This document shows positions 1 through 6,113 of a DNA stretch of 9,672 nt, in pieces. Numbering within the stretch: the stretch's first letter is position 1; each line of letters begins with the position of its first letter. A model generated the notes under the pieces. That model worked only from the letters and a program-made list of their open reading frames with translations. It made no database searches and was not told where the DNA came from. Source of the stretch: Bacillota bacterium (GTDB taxonomy: Bacteria > Bacillota > Clostridia > Tissierellales > Peptoniphilaceae); NCBI GenBank assembly GCA_023394045.1, contig JAEXBN010000004.1:1-9672 (forward strand). The letters are read 5' to 3'. Position numbers and translations under genes: made by a program.

Positions 1-74
1 CGATCTCGTTCGACTTGCATGTGTTATGCACGCCGCCAGCGTTTATCCTGAGCCAGGATCAAACTCTCAAAAAA
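1..74 (-). rRNA. rrs: 16S ribosomal RNA, 5' end only (cut by window edge)
   Basis: Read on the minus strand, this begins near TTTTTTGAGAGTTTGATCC and continues through CTGGCTCAG, AACGCTGGCGGCGTG and ACATGCAAGTCGAACG, the universally conserved start of bacterial small-subunit rRNA. Counting back from the conserved AGTTTGATC, E. coli position 1 falls near coordinate 74, give or take a few bases. Only about 74 bases are present; the rest lies beyond coordinate 1. The form GGATAAACGCTGGCGGCGTGC fits Bacillota, but is too short for a finer placement. It is driven by the tandem promoters upstream and transcribed in the same direction as the ATPase genes. Identity is certain; the exact mature end is inferred, because RNase processing sites cannot be read directly. 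Confidence 0.97.
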
Positions 75-99
75 ATTTAGAGAGTCACGATCATGACTC
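69..99 (-). promoter_or_regulatory. Terminator-like stem-loop with U-run in the 16S leader
   Basis: The leader RNA contains GAGTCATGATCGTGACTC (99-82): a 7-bp stem whose innermost pair is a U-G wobble, closing a GAUC tetraloop. After a short gap (UCUAAA) it is followed by seven U residues (75-69), directly before the mature 16S start. The layout resembles an intrinsic terminator, though the stem is only moderately GC-rich and the U-run is spaced by about six bases. Bacterial rRNA transcription is normally antiterminated, so this could be a weak attenuator, or just a processing or folding element. The structure is seen in the sequence; its function is inference. Confidence 0.45.
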
Positions 100-114
100 G
101 ATGTTTTGAATTAT

Positions 115-129
115 TAAACTCAAAGTTTA
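115..129 (-). repeat. Small inverted repeat in rRNA leader
   Basis: The leader RNA contains TAAACT TTG AGTTTA, a 6-bp AT-rich perfect stem with a three-base loop. It lies between the P2 start and the stem-loop next to 16S. It is weak and could be a local fold of the leader. Parts of it (CTTTGAGTTTAA) faintly resemble the antitermination boxA of Bacillota, but not well enough to call one. Confidence 0.35.
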
Positions 130-156
130 TTGATTGATTCAATTGTTTCGGTTCGC

Positions 157-171
157 GTCGCTCGAGGCGAC
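157..171 (-). promoter_or_regulatory. 5'-terminal stem-loop of the P2 transcript
   Basis: GTCGC CTCGA GCGAC forms a 5-bp GC-rich perfect stem with a five-base loop. It begins at or within a base or two of the predicted P2 transcription start (about 171), so the P2 transcript would carry a hairpin at its extreme 5' end. Such hairpins can shield an RNA from 5'-end-dependent decay or start leader folding; that role is inference. Confidence 0.4.
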
Positions 172-177
172 TAGAAT

Positions 178-230
178 AGTTTAGCATCGCAAGTTTCTTT
201 TGTCAAACAAATTTTGATTTATTTTTTCTC
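178..230 (-). promoter_or_regulatory. rrn promoter P2 with AT-rich upstream element
   Basis: On the minus strand a perfect -35 TTGACA (206-201) is followed by a 17-base spacer and a -10 TAAACT (183-178). This is a strong match to the housekeeping sigma-A/sigma-70 consensus. Just upstream (about 230-207) is a run rich in A and T (AAAAAATAAATCAAAATTTG) that looks like an UP element, as seen at strong rRNA promoters. The predicted start is near 171. The leader from there to 16S is about 97 bases. With P1 it forms the tandem arrangement usual for rRNA operons. Confidence 0.88.
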
Positions 231-263
231 CATTTGTTCTCCGCTCACTTACGAAGCCCATAT

Positions 264-312
264 ATGATACTGAATCTGCCTTCCACCGTCAATAGCAATT
301 TACATTTTTTTA
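264..312 (-). promoter_or_regulatory. rrn promoter P1 with upstream element overlapping the ansA stop
   Basis: The -35 TTGACG (292-287) and -10 TATCAT (269-264) are separated by exactly 17 bases, each close to the sigma-A consensus. An AT-rich stretch (TTAAAAAAATGTAAATTG) lies directly upstream and includes the stop codon of ansA, so a possible UP element overlaps the end of the preceding gene. The predicted start is a G near 257. Its -35 lies 86 bases upstream of the P2 -35, a spacing typical of tandem rrn promoters in Bacillota. Confidence 0.78.
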
Positions 313-1311
313 ATGCCAAAGTGTATCCGTATTTACAGTATGGTGAAACAGCCGTTCCGCGCGCTCTCGTGTCTCATTTTGAGCCAGGATCCACATGAGT
401 TTCGTCACCGCCGAAGGCAGCGTCATATCATAGGCTTCCCAGAGATCCAATTCCTCTTTCGCGCGCTTCCCCACGGCATAGATCGACATATCGCTTCCTT
501 CGTAAGGAACCTGCGTCGTCATGACGATGATATGCCCTTCATCAATCAGGCGTTCAACGGTCTCCATCATGCTTCCGCTTTGATAATTCGGAAGACCGCC
601 GACTCCAAAGGATTCAATAATCAGCGCCTTATATTGCGCCCCAATCGTATAGAGCGTTTCGGCGCGCAGCATCGGAATCAATTTGATCAACCCAACCGAC
701 GGATCCATCGCATGGCTAAAAAGCACCGGATGGGTGCTCGCTTCCTTATCATCAATATAATAGAAAAGATGCCGGTCTTGAATCGACGCCACCAGCGGAT
801 AATTCACGCTCACGAAGGCGTTGTAACTCTTGGTGCGCTCCTTCTGAATCCTCGTGCCCCGGATGACGCTCCCCTGAAAAACCAGGTGGACATCATGAGC
901 GCGCGGATCGGCGGCAAACCGGAGAGAATCCATCAAATTGGTTCTGGCGTCGGTATTATCCAAGTTGATCGGCTTTTGCGCACCCGTCATGACAATGGGT
1001 TTTGAAGAATGCTGAATCAGATAAGATAAAGCCGCCGCCGTATACGCCATCGTATCCGTCCCGTGGCAAAGCACAAAACCATCAAAGTCTTCATAATGAT
1101 CTTCAATCGCGCGCGCGATCGCTAACCAGTGATCCGATTCCATATTCGTCGAATCGATATTGAATAGCTGCAACGGCGTAATATCATATTCTGAAGCAGC
1201 GTCTTTTACATAATCCAGCATCTCCGACGCGTCGATGGACGGCGTCAGGCCATCCGGAGTCGACACGGAAGCTATCGTCCCGCCCGTGCCGATGAGCAAA
1301 ATCTTCTTCAT
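310..1311 (-). CDS. ansA: L-asparaginase, type I (cytoplasmic)
   Basis: This 333-residue protein hydrolyses L-asparagine to L-aspartate and ammonia. The first signature, GTGGTIAS at residues 8-15, holds the catalytic Thr12. The second, HGTDTMAYTAAAL from residue 83, holds the Thr85-Asp86 pair. Lys157 in RGTRIQKER aligns with the catalytic lysine of the family. There is no signal peptide, and length and alignment match the E. coli AnsA (type I, cytosolic) class rather than the secreted type II. The ATG at 1311 gives the usual MKKILLIGTGGT start and sits 7 bases after AGGAG (1323-1319); that site overlaps the stop codon of the D-subunit gene, so the two genes are probably coupled. A TTG start at 1326 is possible but less likely. 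No terminator follows; rrn P1 begins 17 bases past the stop. A broader amidase specificity, including some glutaminase activity, cannot be excluded. Confidence 0.93.
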   Translation of the reverse strand: MKKILLIGTGGTIASVSTPDGLTPSIDASEMLDYVKDAASEYDITPLQLFNIDSTNMESDHWLAIARAIEDHYEDFDGFVLCHGTDTMAYTAAALSYLIQHSSKPIVMTGAQKPINLDNTDARTNLMDSLRFAADPRAHDVHLVFQGSVIRGTRIQKERTKSYNAFVSVNYPLVASIQDRHLFYYIDDKEASTHPVLFSHAMDPSVGLIKLIPMLRAETLYTIGAQYKALIIESFGVGGLPNYQSGSMMETVERLIDEGHIIVMTTQVPYEGSDMSIYAVGKRAKEELDLWEAYDMTLPSAVTKLMWILAQNETRERAERLFHHTVNTDTLWH

Positions 1312-1318
1312 TTCCCAG

Positions 1319-1323
1319 CTCCT
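1319..1323 (-). promoter_or_regulatory. Ribosome binding site of ansA overlapping the subunit D stop
   Basis: AGGAG begins with the last base of the subunit D TGA stop codon and lies 7 bases before ATG 1311. It fixes the ansA start, and suggests that ribosomes ending on the D gene feed ansA translation. Confidence 0.75.
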
Positions 1324-1961
1324 CAACGCTCTGATGGCGAGGCGGCTCGTTTCTTGGTTTTCTTCTTCTTGAGCAATTTCAGCCGGAAAAACTCTTCCCT
1401 TTCTTTTTCTTCCAGAGCCTGAGAAATATCCGTCTTGAACCGTTTGTATTTTGGAATCTGGACTTTGTCCAGAGCGTTGGCGCGCTTTTGGGTTTTCAGC
1501 ATCTCCCGCTCCAAACGCACCGCCGCATCCGACACCGCCGCATATTCCAGCAAAACCATTTTGAACGCCTGCATGGAGTCGCGTGCAAAATCAAGCGTAA
1601 TATGAACCGCCTCGAATTCCGCTTCTTCCATCTCGCCATGGTGAAAGCGCACCACATCCACTCCCATATAGGAGCGATGCTGCACAGAGACCTCATGATC
1701 GACCGGCATTCCTGCGGCAATGGCCTCAATCTGATGATGCCCAAGAGCGACAGTCGCGTGGGAGAGCTGATGTTCCAGACGGGAAAGGATGTTTCCCATC
1801 TCTTCCTCCAGCTCCGCAAGCCGGCGCTTCTCTTTATTGGCTGCTCGCAATAAAACCACGCGCTTTTTGTCCAATAACGTGTAGCTTGATTCCATGAGTG
1901 CGAGCATGGACTCCACTTTCATTAAGTTGGCTTTTGTCGGTGTGATTTTATAGACCGCCAT
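1323..1961 (-). CDS. ntpD: V/A-type ATPase subunit D (central shaft)
   Basis: At 212 residues this is the usual length for subunit D, the long coiled-coil rotor axle inside the A3B3 head, which pairs with F and sits on C. The start ITPTKANLMKVES and the segment QKRANALDKVQIP (residues 158-170) are family signatures (commonly PTK.NL and RRVNALE..IP). They are followed by EEKEREEFFRLK (184-195) near the end. Heptad-like helices cover about residues 5-70 and 125-195, with a more variable middle. The tail is strongly basic (KKKKTKKR). Its ATG lies 4 bases after the subunit B stop; no strong Shine-Dalgarno is visible, so translation probably depends on coupling to B. The stop overlaps the ansA ribosome binding site. 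Confidence 0.95.
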   Translation of the reverse strand: MAVYKITPTKANLMKVESMLALMESSYTLLDKKRVVLLRAANKEKRRLAELEEEMGNILSRLEHQLSHATVALGHHQIEAIAAGMPVDHEVSVQHRSYMGVDVVRFHHGEMEEAEFEAVHITLDFARDSMQAFKMVLLEYAAVSDAAVRLEREMLKTQKRANALDKVQIPKYKRFKTDISQALEEKEREEFFRLKLLKKKKTKKRAASPSER

Positions 1962-1965
1962 GAAT

Positions 1966-3333
1966 TCACCGCTTCATATATTTCTTTTTCATCTCAGGGC
2001 TGACCTGCGTCAACTCACTATCAGGGAGAAGGCTCATCACTTCCCAGCCCAAATCCAGCGTTTCCTCAATGGAGCGGTTTTCTGTAAACTCCTGCTGAAG
2101 AAAACGCGTCTCAAAGGCTTCTCCAAAGGCGAGAATCTGGCGGTCGGTTTCCGACAAATCATCTTCTCCGATAATTTGCGCCAAATTGCGCACTTCCTGC
2201 ACTTGTGCATAGGAGGCATAAATCTGGCGCATCACATCGGCATGATCCCCACGCGTAAAGCCCTCGCCGATACCATCCTTCATCAAACGGGACAAACTGG
2301 GAAGAATATCGATTGAGGGGTAGATGTTCCGACGGGACAATTCACGCGAAAGCACGATCTGCCCCTCCGTAATGTACCCGGTCAGATCCGGAATCGGATG
2401 AGTGATATCATCATTCGGCATGGTCAGGATCGGAATCAGCGTAATGGATCCCACCCCATTTCTTAAGATGCCGGCGCGCTCATACATAGCGGCAAGATCC
2501 GAATAGAGATAACCAGGAAATCCCTTACGACTGGGAACCTCTTCGCGAAGGTTGGAAATTTCGCGCAGCGCCTCCGCATAGCTGGTAATATCCGTCAGGA
2601 TCACCAAAACGTGTTTATGCGCTTCAAACGCAAGATACTCCGCCGCGGTCAACGCACATTTCGGCGTAATCAATCGCTCCATGACCGGATCATCCGCCAG
2701 GTTCATGTAGCTGACCACTTTATCCTGCACGCCTGCCGCGCGGAAGGTGTCTTCAAAGAAATCTGCCTCATCCTTTTGCACGCCGATGGCGCCAAAGACA
2801 AAGCAAAAATCATCATCCGTGTTTCGAATTTGAGCCTGACGAATGATCTGCGCCGCAATGCGGTCATGATCCAAACCCGATCCCGAGAAAATCGGAAGTT
2901 TTTGTCCGCGTATGATGGTCATCAAACCGTCGATCGCCGAAATGCCCGTCTGAATAAAATTCTTGGGATACTCGCGCGACACCGGATTCATCGCCGAACC
3001 ATTGATGTTATACAGCTGGTCAGCAAAGACCTCGCCGCCGCCATCAATCGGACGACCCACGCCATCAAAAACACGCCCCAGAATGGTCTCATTCAGCGGC
3101 AGCGAAAACGGCCGCCCCTCGAACTGGATCACCGAATTATCGACGGTCATTCCCGTGGTATCGCCGAAAACCTGAACGGTCGCTTTTTCTTCGTCGATCG
3201 CCATCACCTGCCCGGTCAATGTTTTTCCTGGCGCCTCGATGGAGACGATCTCTCCGTATCCCACTCGCTCAACATTTTTGACCGTCAGAATCGCACTTTC
3301 CAGGTGGTCCAGCTTAATATATTCCGTACGCAT
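1966..3333 (-). CDS. ntpB: V/A-type ATPase subunit B (non-catalytic head subunit)
   Basis: This 455-residue protein alternates with A in the hexameric head and contributes the arginine finger to the catalytic site. Typical landmarks in order: beta-barrel domain about residues 1-75; FIQTGISAIDGL (127-137); GQKLPIFSGSGL (143-154), where a normal P-loop is absent as expected for B; VILTDITSYAEALREISN (244-261); PGYLYSDLAAMYERAG (273-288); MPNDDITHPIPDLTGYITEG (305-324). Arg349 in PSLSRLMKDG matches the position of the arginine finger known from Enterococcus NtpB. The family's usual LPHN after GSG reads LDHD here (154-157). Its ATG overlaps the A stop by one base (TAATG), and GGAGGAGG lies just upstream inside the end of A. 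The C-terminal helical domain runs from about residue 355. Confidence 0.97.
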   Translation of the reverse strand: MRTEYIKLDHLESAILTVKNVERVGYGEIVSIEAPGKTLTGQVMAIDEEKATVQVFGDTTGMTVDNSVIQFEGRPFSLPLNETILGRVFDGVGRPIDGGGEVFADQLYNINGSAMNPVSREYPKNFIQTGISAIDGLMTIIRGQKLPIFSGSGLDHDRIAAQIIRQAQIRNTDDDFCFVFGAIGVQKDEADFFEDTFRAAGVQDKVVSYMNLADDPVMERLITPKCALTAAEYLAFEAHKHVLVILTDITSYAEALREISNLREEVPSRKGFPGYLYSDLAAMYERAGILRNGVGSITLIPILTMPNDDITHPIPDLTGYITEGQIVLSRELSRRNIYPSIDILPSLSRLMKDGIGEGFTRGDHADVMRQIYASYAQVQEVRNLAQIIGEDDLSETDRQILAFGEAFETRFLQQEFTENRSIEETLDLGWEVMSLLPDSELTQVSPEMKKKYMKR

Positions 3334-5192
3334 TATGCCTCCTCCCCGGTCTGTGCCGTCTCAGAAACAAGAGATTCTGATGCGCCTTGCTCCTTTGAGA
3401 CCTGGTCTTCATCCTCGGATTCACTGTACTGCAAGACCAACGCATCATAATGCGCTGTGATCTTCTCCTCCAGCTCATCCAAGCCATCAAAATCCTCATT
3501 GGCGATATTGTATTTCATCATGGTCACTTCGTTGTAGAGTTCCGGATCCGCCACCACGGACAGCGGTGCGTGAAGCGCCACCAGTTCCTTGCTGCGTTCA
3601 TACAAGCGATCGACGATCTGAAGCATCCGCACCTGTTTACGGAGCGGAACATATGCATCGTTCTCGTGGAACGAATTTTGCTGGAGGTACCCGATCCGGA
3701 TCACACGCGCCACCTCAAGAATCAGGCGCTGATCGTCCGGAAGCACATCCGCGCCCACCAGAGAAACGATGTCGTTCAGCTTGCTTTCTTCCATAAGAAG
3801 CGTGACCATTTTCCCTCGAAGCGCCATGACATCCACATCCGTCTGATCGATATAATCATCCTTCAGCAGATCGGTATAGCCCGAATAGCTCTCCATCCAG
3901 TTGATGGCGGGATAATGGCGCGAATACGCCAGCTCCTTGTCCAGCCCCAAGAAGGTTTTGACATAGCGTTTCGTCGCTTCAGTGACCGGCTCAGAAAAAT
4001 CGCCGCCCGCCGGAGAAACCGCTCCGATCAGCGTGACAGAACCCGCTGAATGGTTCAAGTTTTCCGAGCGGCCGGCACGCTCGTAGAATTGCGCAATTCG
4101 TGAGGAAAGGTACGCCGGATATCCTTCTTCCGCCGGCATCTCCTCCAATCGGCCGGAAATTTCACGCAGTGCCTCCGCCCATCGTGAGGTGGAATCCGCC
4201 ATCAGCGCCACATGGTATCCCATATCGCGATAATACTCCGCCATGGTGATCCCCGTGTAAATCGACGCCTCGCGCGCAGCAACCGGCATATTCGATGTGT
4301 TTGCGATCAAAATCGTCCGCTTCATCAGGTTTTCGCCGGTATTCGGATCGATCAGGGTCGGGAAGGAATCCAACACATCCGTCATCTCGTTGCCGCGTTC
4401 CCCGCATCCGATATAAACGATGACTTGTGCATCGCAATATTTCGCAATCTGATGCTGAAGCATCGTTTTTCCAGTTCCAAAGCCTCCCGGGATCGCCACG
4501 GTTCCACCTTTGGCAATTGGGAAAAATACATCCAGCACACGCTGTCCGGTCACCAGAAGATCCTTGGTCGCCATGCGCGTTTTTACCGGGCGGGGACGGC
4601 GAACCGGCCATTCCTGATACATCTTCAGCTCATGTTGGGTGCCATACGCATCTTCGACGACCGCCAGAACATCTTCCAAACGGTAGGAGCCATTTTCAAC
4701 CACTGAAACGACGGTTCCCTCTGCTCCCTCCGGAACCAAACAACGATGCTCAATCAGCGTCGTTTCCTGTGTGGTGGCAAAAACGGTTCCTGCGGTCACC
4801 GTATCGCCCACCTTCACCTTCATGGCCATTTCCCACAATTTTTCTTCATCCAATGAAGAAACGCGAATCCCTGTCGGCATAAAACTTCCATGCTCTTCTT
4901 GGATCCGTTCAAGCGGGCGCTCAATGCCATCGAACATGTTGCTCAAAAGCCCCGGCCCCAGCCGCACAGACAAAGGACTGCCCGTCGAAAAGATGGGCTC
5001 TCCGACCTGAAGTCCTTCCGTCTGCTCATAAACTTGGATGACCGCCTCACGATCCTGCAGAGAAATAATTTCACCCAGACGATGATCTTCACCGACTTCC
5101 ACCATCTCGTGAACACCAAATCCGTTCATAGCACGCCCGCGAATCACCGGACCATTGATTGATGAAATGACTCCCGTATGTTTTTCAGTCAT
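3333..5192 (-). CDS. ntpA: V/A-type ATPase catalytic subunit A
   Basis: This 619-residue protein is the nucleotide-hydrolysing (or ATP-making) subunit of the V/A-ATPase head. After the N-terminal barrel and the V-type non-homologous insertion come the P-loop GGFGTGKT (236-243), GCGERGNEMTDVL (262-274) with the catalytic glutamate, and the Walker B strand ALMADSTSRW (329-338) followed by EEGYPAYLSSRIAQFYERAG. The P-loop differs from the usual GPFGSGKT by Pro to Gly and Ser to Thr. The end, from about residue 590, is a Ser/Glu/Asp-rich tail of about 30 residues beyond the normal C-terminal helices, making the protein longer than the usual 580-600. ATG 5192 (MTEKHTGVISSINGP) is chosen because it matches the family start and follows AAGGAGG at 5 bases; a frame open upstream to 5270 lies inside E and lacks homology. 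The start overlaps E by 8 bases. Confidence 0.97.
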   Translation of the reverse strand: MTEKHTGVISSINGPVIRGRAMNGFGVHEMVEVGEDHRLGEIISLQDREAVIQVYEQTEGLQVGEPIFSTGSPLSVRLGPGLLSNMFDGIERPLERIQEEHGSFMPTGIRVSSLDEEKLWEMAMKVKVGDTVTAGTVFATTQETTLIEHRCLVPEGAEGTVVSVVENGSYRLEDVLAVVEDAYGTQHELKMYQEWPVRRPRPVKTRMATKDLLVTGQRVLDVFFPIAKGGTVAIPGGFGTGKTMLQHQIAKYCDAQVIVYIGCGERGNEMTDVLDSFPTLIDPNTGENLMKRTILIANTSNMPVAAREASIYTGITMAEYYRDMGYHVALMADSTSRWAEALREISGRLEEMPAEEGYPAYLSSRIAQFYERAGRSENLNHSAGSVTLIGAVSPAGGDFSEPVTEATKRYVKTFLGLDKELAYSRHYPAINWMESYSGYTDLLKDDYIDQTDVDVMALRGKMVTLLMEESKLNDIVSLVGADVLPDDQRLILEVARVIRIGYLQQNSFHENDAYVPLRKQVRMLQIVDRLYERSKELVALHAPLSVVADPELYNEVTMMKYNIANEDFDGLDELEEKITAHYDALVLQYSESEDEDQVSKEQGASESLVSETAQTGEEA

Positions 5193-5850
5193 TCCTCCCT
5201 CCTTCCGGCTGCTGAACATTCGTTGCCGCTGCTGCACCCTGATCCGCTCCGCCATCATGCAGCGCACCATGGCGAAGCCAATGATTCAGCGCGCGTCCAA
5301 TTTCATACGCGTGATCCTGCATCAAATGGCGAAAGGTATGGCGTGCGCGCCGCGTCTGATCCGCATTCACCAACAAAAATCCTCCGATTTCCACGGGAGA
5401 CATCTCATGAATGATGACATCTGCGCCGCAGACTTCCCGCGCAATGTCCGCGTCCTGAGGCAGCACGTAAACTTCATCGCCGCCATGCGACTGAAATGCC
5501 GCGCTGAGATGTTTCCGAAGCCAGTCCTGATATTCTTCTGTTCCCACAAATTGCTGAAATTTCTGGCGGATGGTTTCGGTCAAGGCATCAAAGCATTTAC
5601 GCTGAGTTTCAAGAAAAATACGCTGATTTTCCTGTTTGCGCACCGCAAGGCGCTCATTCGCTTCACGGCGTGCGCGTTCCACATGCTGATGAATATAATC
5701 CCTTTCATCACGCGCCAGTTTATTTTTTCGCTGAGTAATCAGCTTTGTATTTTGTTCCGTCGAAGCATGCAGCTTTTGTTCTGAGATCTGCTTCTCTTCG
5801 GACCAGATCATATTGCGGAACAAAACCACCTTGCTTTGCAATTCAACCAT
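5185..5850 (-). CDS. ntpE: V/A-type ATPase subunit E (peripheral stalk)
   Basis: The 221-residue product has a long charged helix at residues 1-100, rich in E, K, R and Q, followed by a small globular domain. There the segment DADIAREVCGADVIIHEMSPVEIGGFLLVNADQTRRARHT (about 133-172) fits the conserved end of subunit E, in which the GGF(I/L)L strand is most typical. E pairs with a G/H-type helical subunit to form the stator stalks that hold the head against I. The ATG at 5850 follows AGGAG (5860-5856) at 5 bases and overlaps the F stop by 8 bases. After about residue 194 there is a low-complexity tail (GADQGAAAATNVQQPEGG) that most E proteins lack. The Shine-Dalgarno of subunit A lies in the DNA coding for this tail. 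Confidence 0.88.
   Translation of the reverse strand: MVELQSKVVLFRNMIWSEEKQISEQKLHASTEQNTKLITQRKNKLARDERDYIHQHVERARREANERLAVRKQENQRIFLETQRKCFDALTETIRQKFQQFVGTEEYQDWLRKHLSAAFQSHGGDEVYVLPQDADIAREVCGADVIIHEMSPVEIGGFLLVNADQTRRARHTFRHLMQDHAYEIGRALNHWLRHGALHDGGADQGAAAATNVQQPEGGRND
5198..5204 (-). promoter_or_regulatory. Ribosome binding site deciding the subunit A start
   Basis: AAGGAGG lies 5 bases before ATG 5192, inside the last codons of subunit E. It is followed by a second GGAGGA run just before the start codon. This is a near-perfect site, and supports 5192 over the earlier in-frame start at 5270. It fits the high demand for A, of which three copies are needed per complex. Confidence 0.8.
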
Positions 5851-6109
5851 GGCGTCTCCTCATCTCGTTTAATGGCAATACCACGACCAGCGGCATCGAA
5901 TGCGTCTGATGAAACATGTCCACTTCCTTCGTCAACGCCCCTGCGACATCATCGGTCACGGTGATGAGCGCCAGATCCTTCATCCGGATGGCGTCCTCCC
6001 ATGCCGATTGCGCGTTCTGCGTGGCGTTGACCTCTTTTGTGAGCATACCGCTCATCCGCGCTCCGATCGCCAAATCATGATCGCCCGTAATGAGCATCAT
6101 CTGCATCAT
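5843..6109 (-). CDS. ntpF: V/A-type ATPase subunit F (rotor), short form
   Basis: This is a small protein of about 88 residues. The opening MMLITGDHDLAIGARMSGM fits the first strand and helix of subunit F (family pattern VIGD.D...GF.L.G), and DLALITVTDDVAGAL followed by MPLVVVLPL fits the middle and last strands of its Rossmann-like domain. F binds the D shaft. The family is usually 100-110 residues and ends with an amphipathic helix against D; here the protein stops a few residues after the last strand (NEMRRRHG), so that helix is missing. Start choice is uncertain: ATG codons at 6109, 6106, 6100 and 6097 all lie near a GAGG at 6115-6112, and a TTG at 6121 overlapping the K stop is possible. 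The identity rests on the pattern and the position between K and E. Confidence 0.8.
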   Translation of the reverse strand: MMQMMLITGDHDLAIGARMSGMLTKEVNATQNAQSAWEDAIRMKDLALITVTDDVAGALTKEVDMFHQTHSMPLVVVLPLNEMRRRHG

Positions 6110-6113
6110 TGCC

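Noticed and set aside
101..130. Possible boxA antitermination site in the rRNA leader
   Set aside because: CTTTGAGTTTAA only loosely resembles the Bacillota boxA, and the match is not better than chance in such AT-rich sequence.
313..1005. Open frame of 230 codons on the plus strand opposite ansA
   Set aside because: It lies antisense to a clearly identified enzyme; its product is rich in Arg, His and Ile with no recognisable motif. It is explained by codon usage of the real gene.
2611..3450. Open frame of 279 codons on the plus strand opposite ntpB
   Set aside because: It is antisense to highly conserved subunit B and crosses into the end of A. Its composition is typical of an antisense shadow.
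3450..4049. Long plus-strand frame opposite ntpA, and others at 5155-5784 and 7542-8150
   Set aside because: All are opposite well-supported ATPase genes, show no family motifs, and no convincing promoter or ribosome binding site was noticed for them.
4162..4611. Second minus-strand frame inside ntpA
   Set aside because: It is an out-of-frame reading of the P-loop and Walker B region of subunit A; no independent motif or start signal supports it.
5193..5270. Upstream extension of subunit A by 26 codons
   Set aside because: The added residues (MVRCMMAERIRVQQ...) do not fit the family, lie within E, and the strong AAGGAGG site points to ATG 5192.
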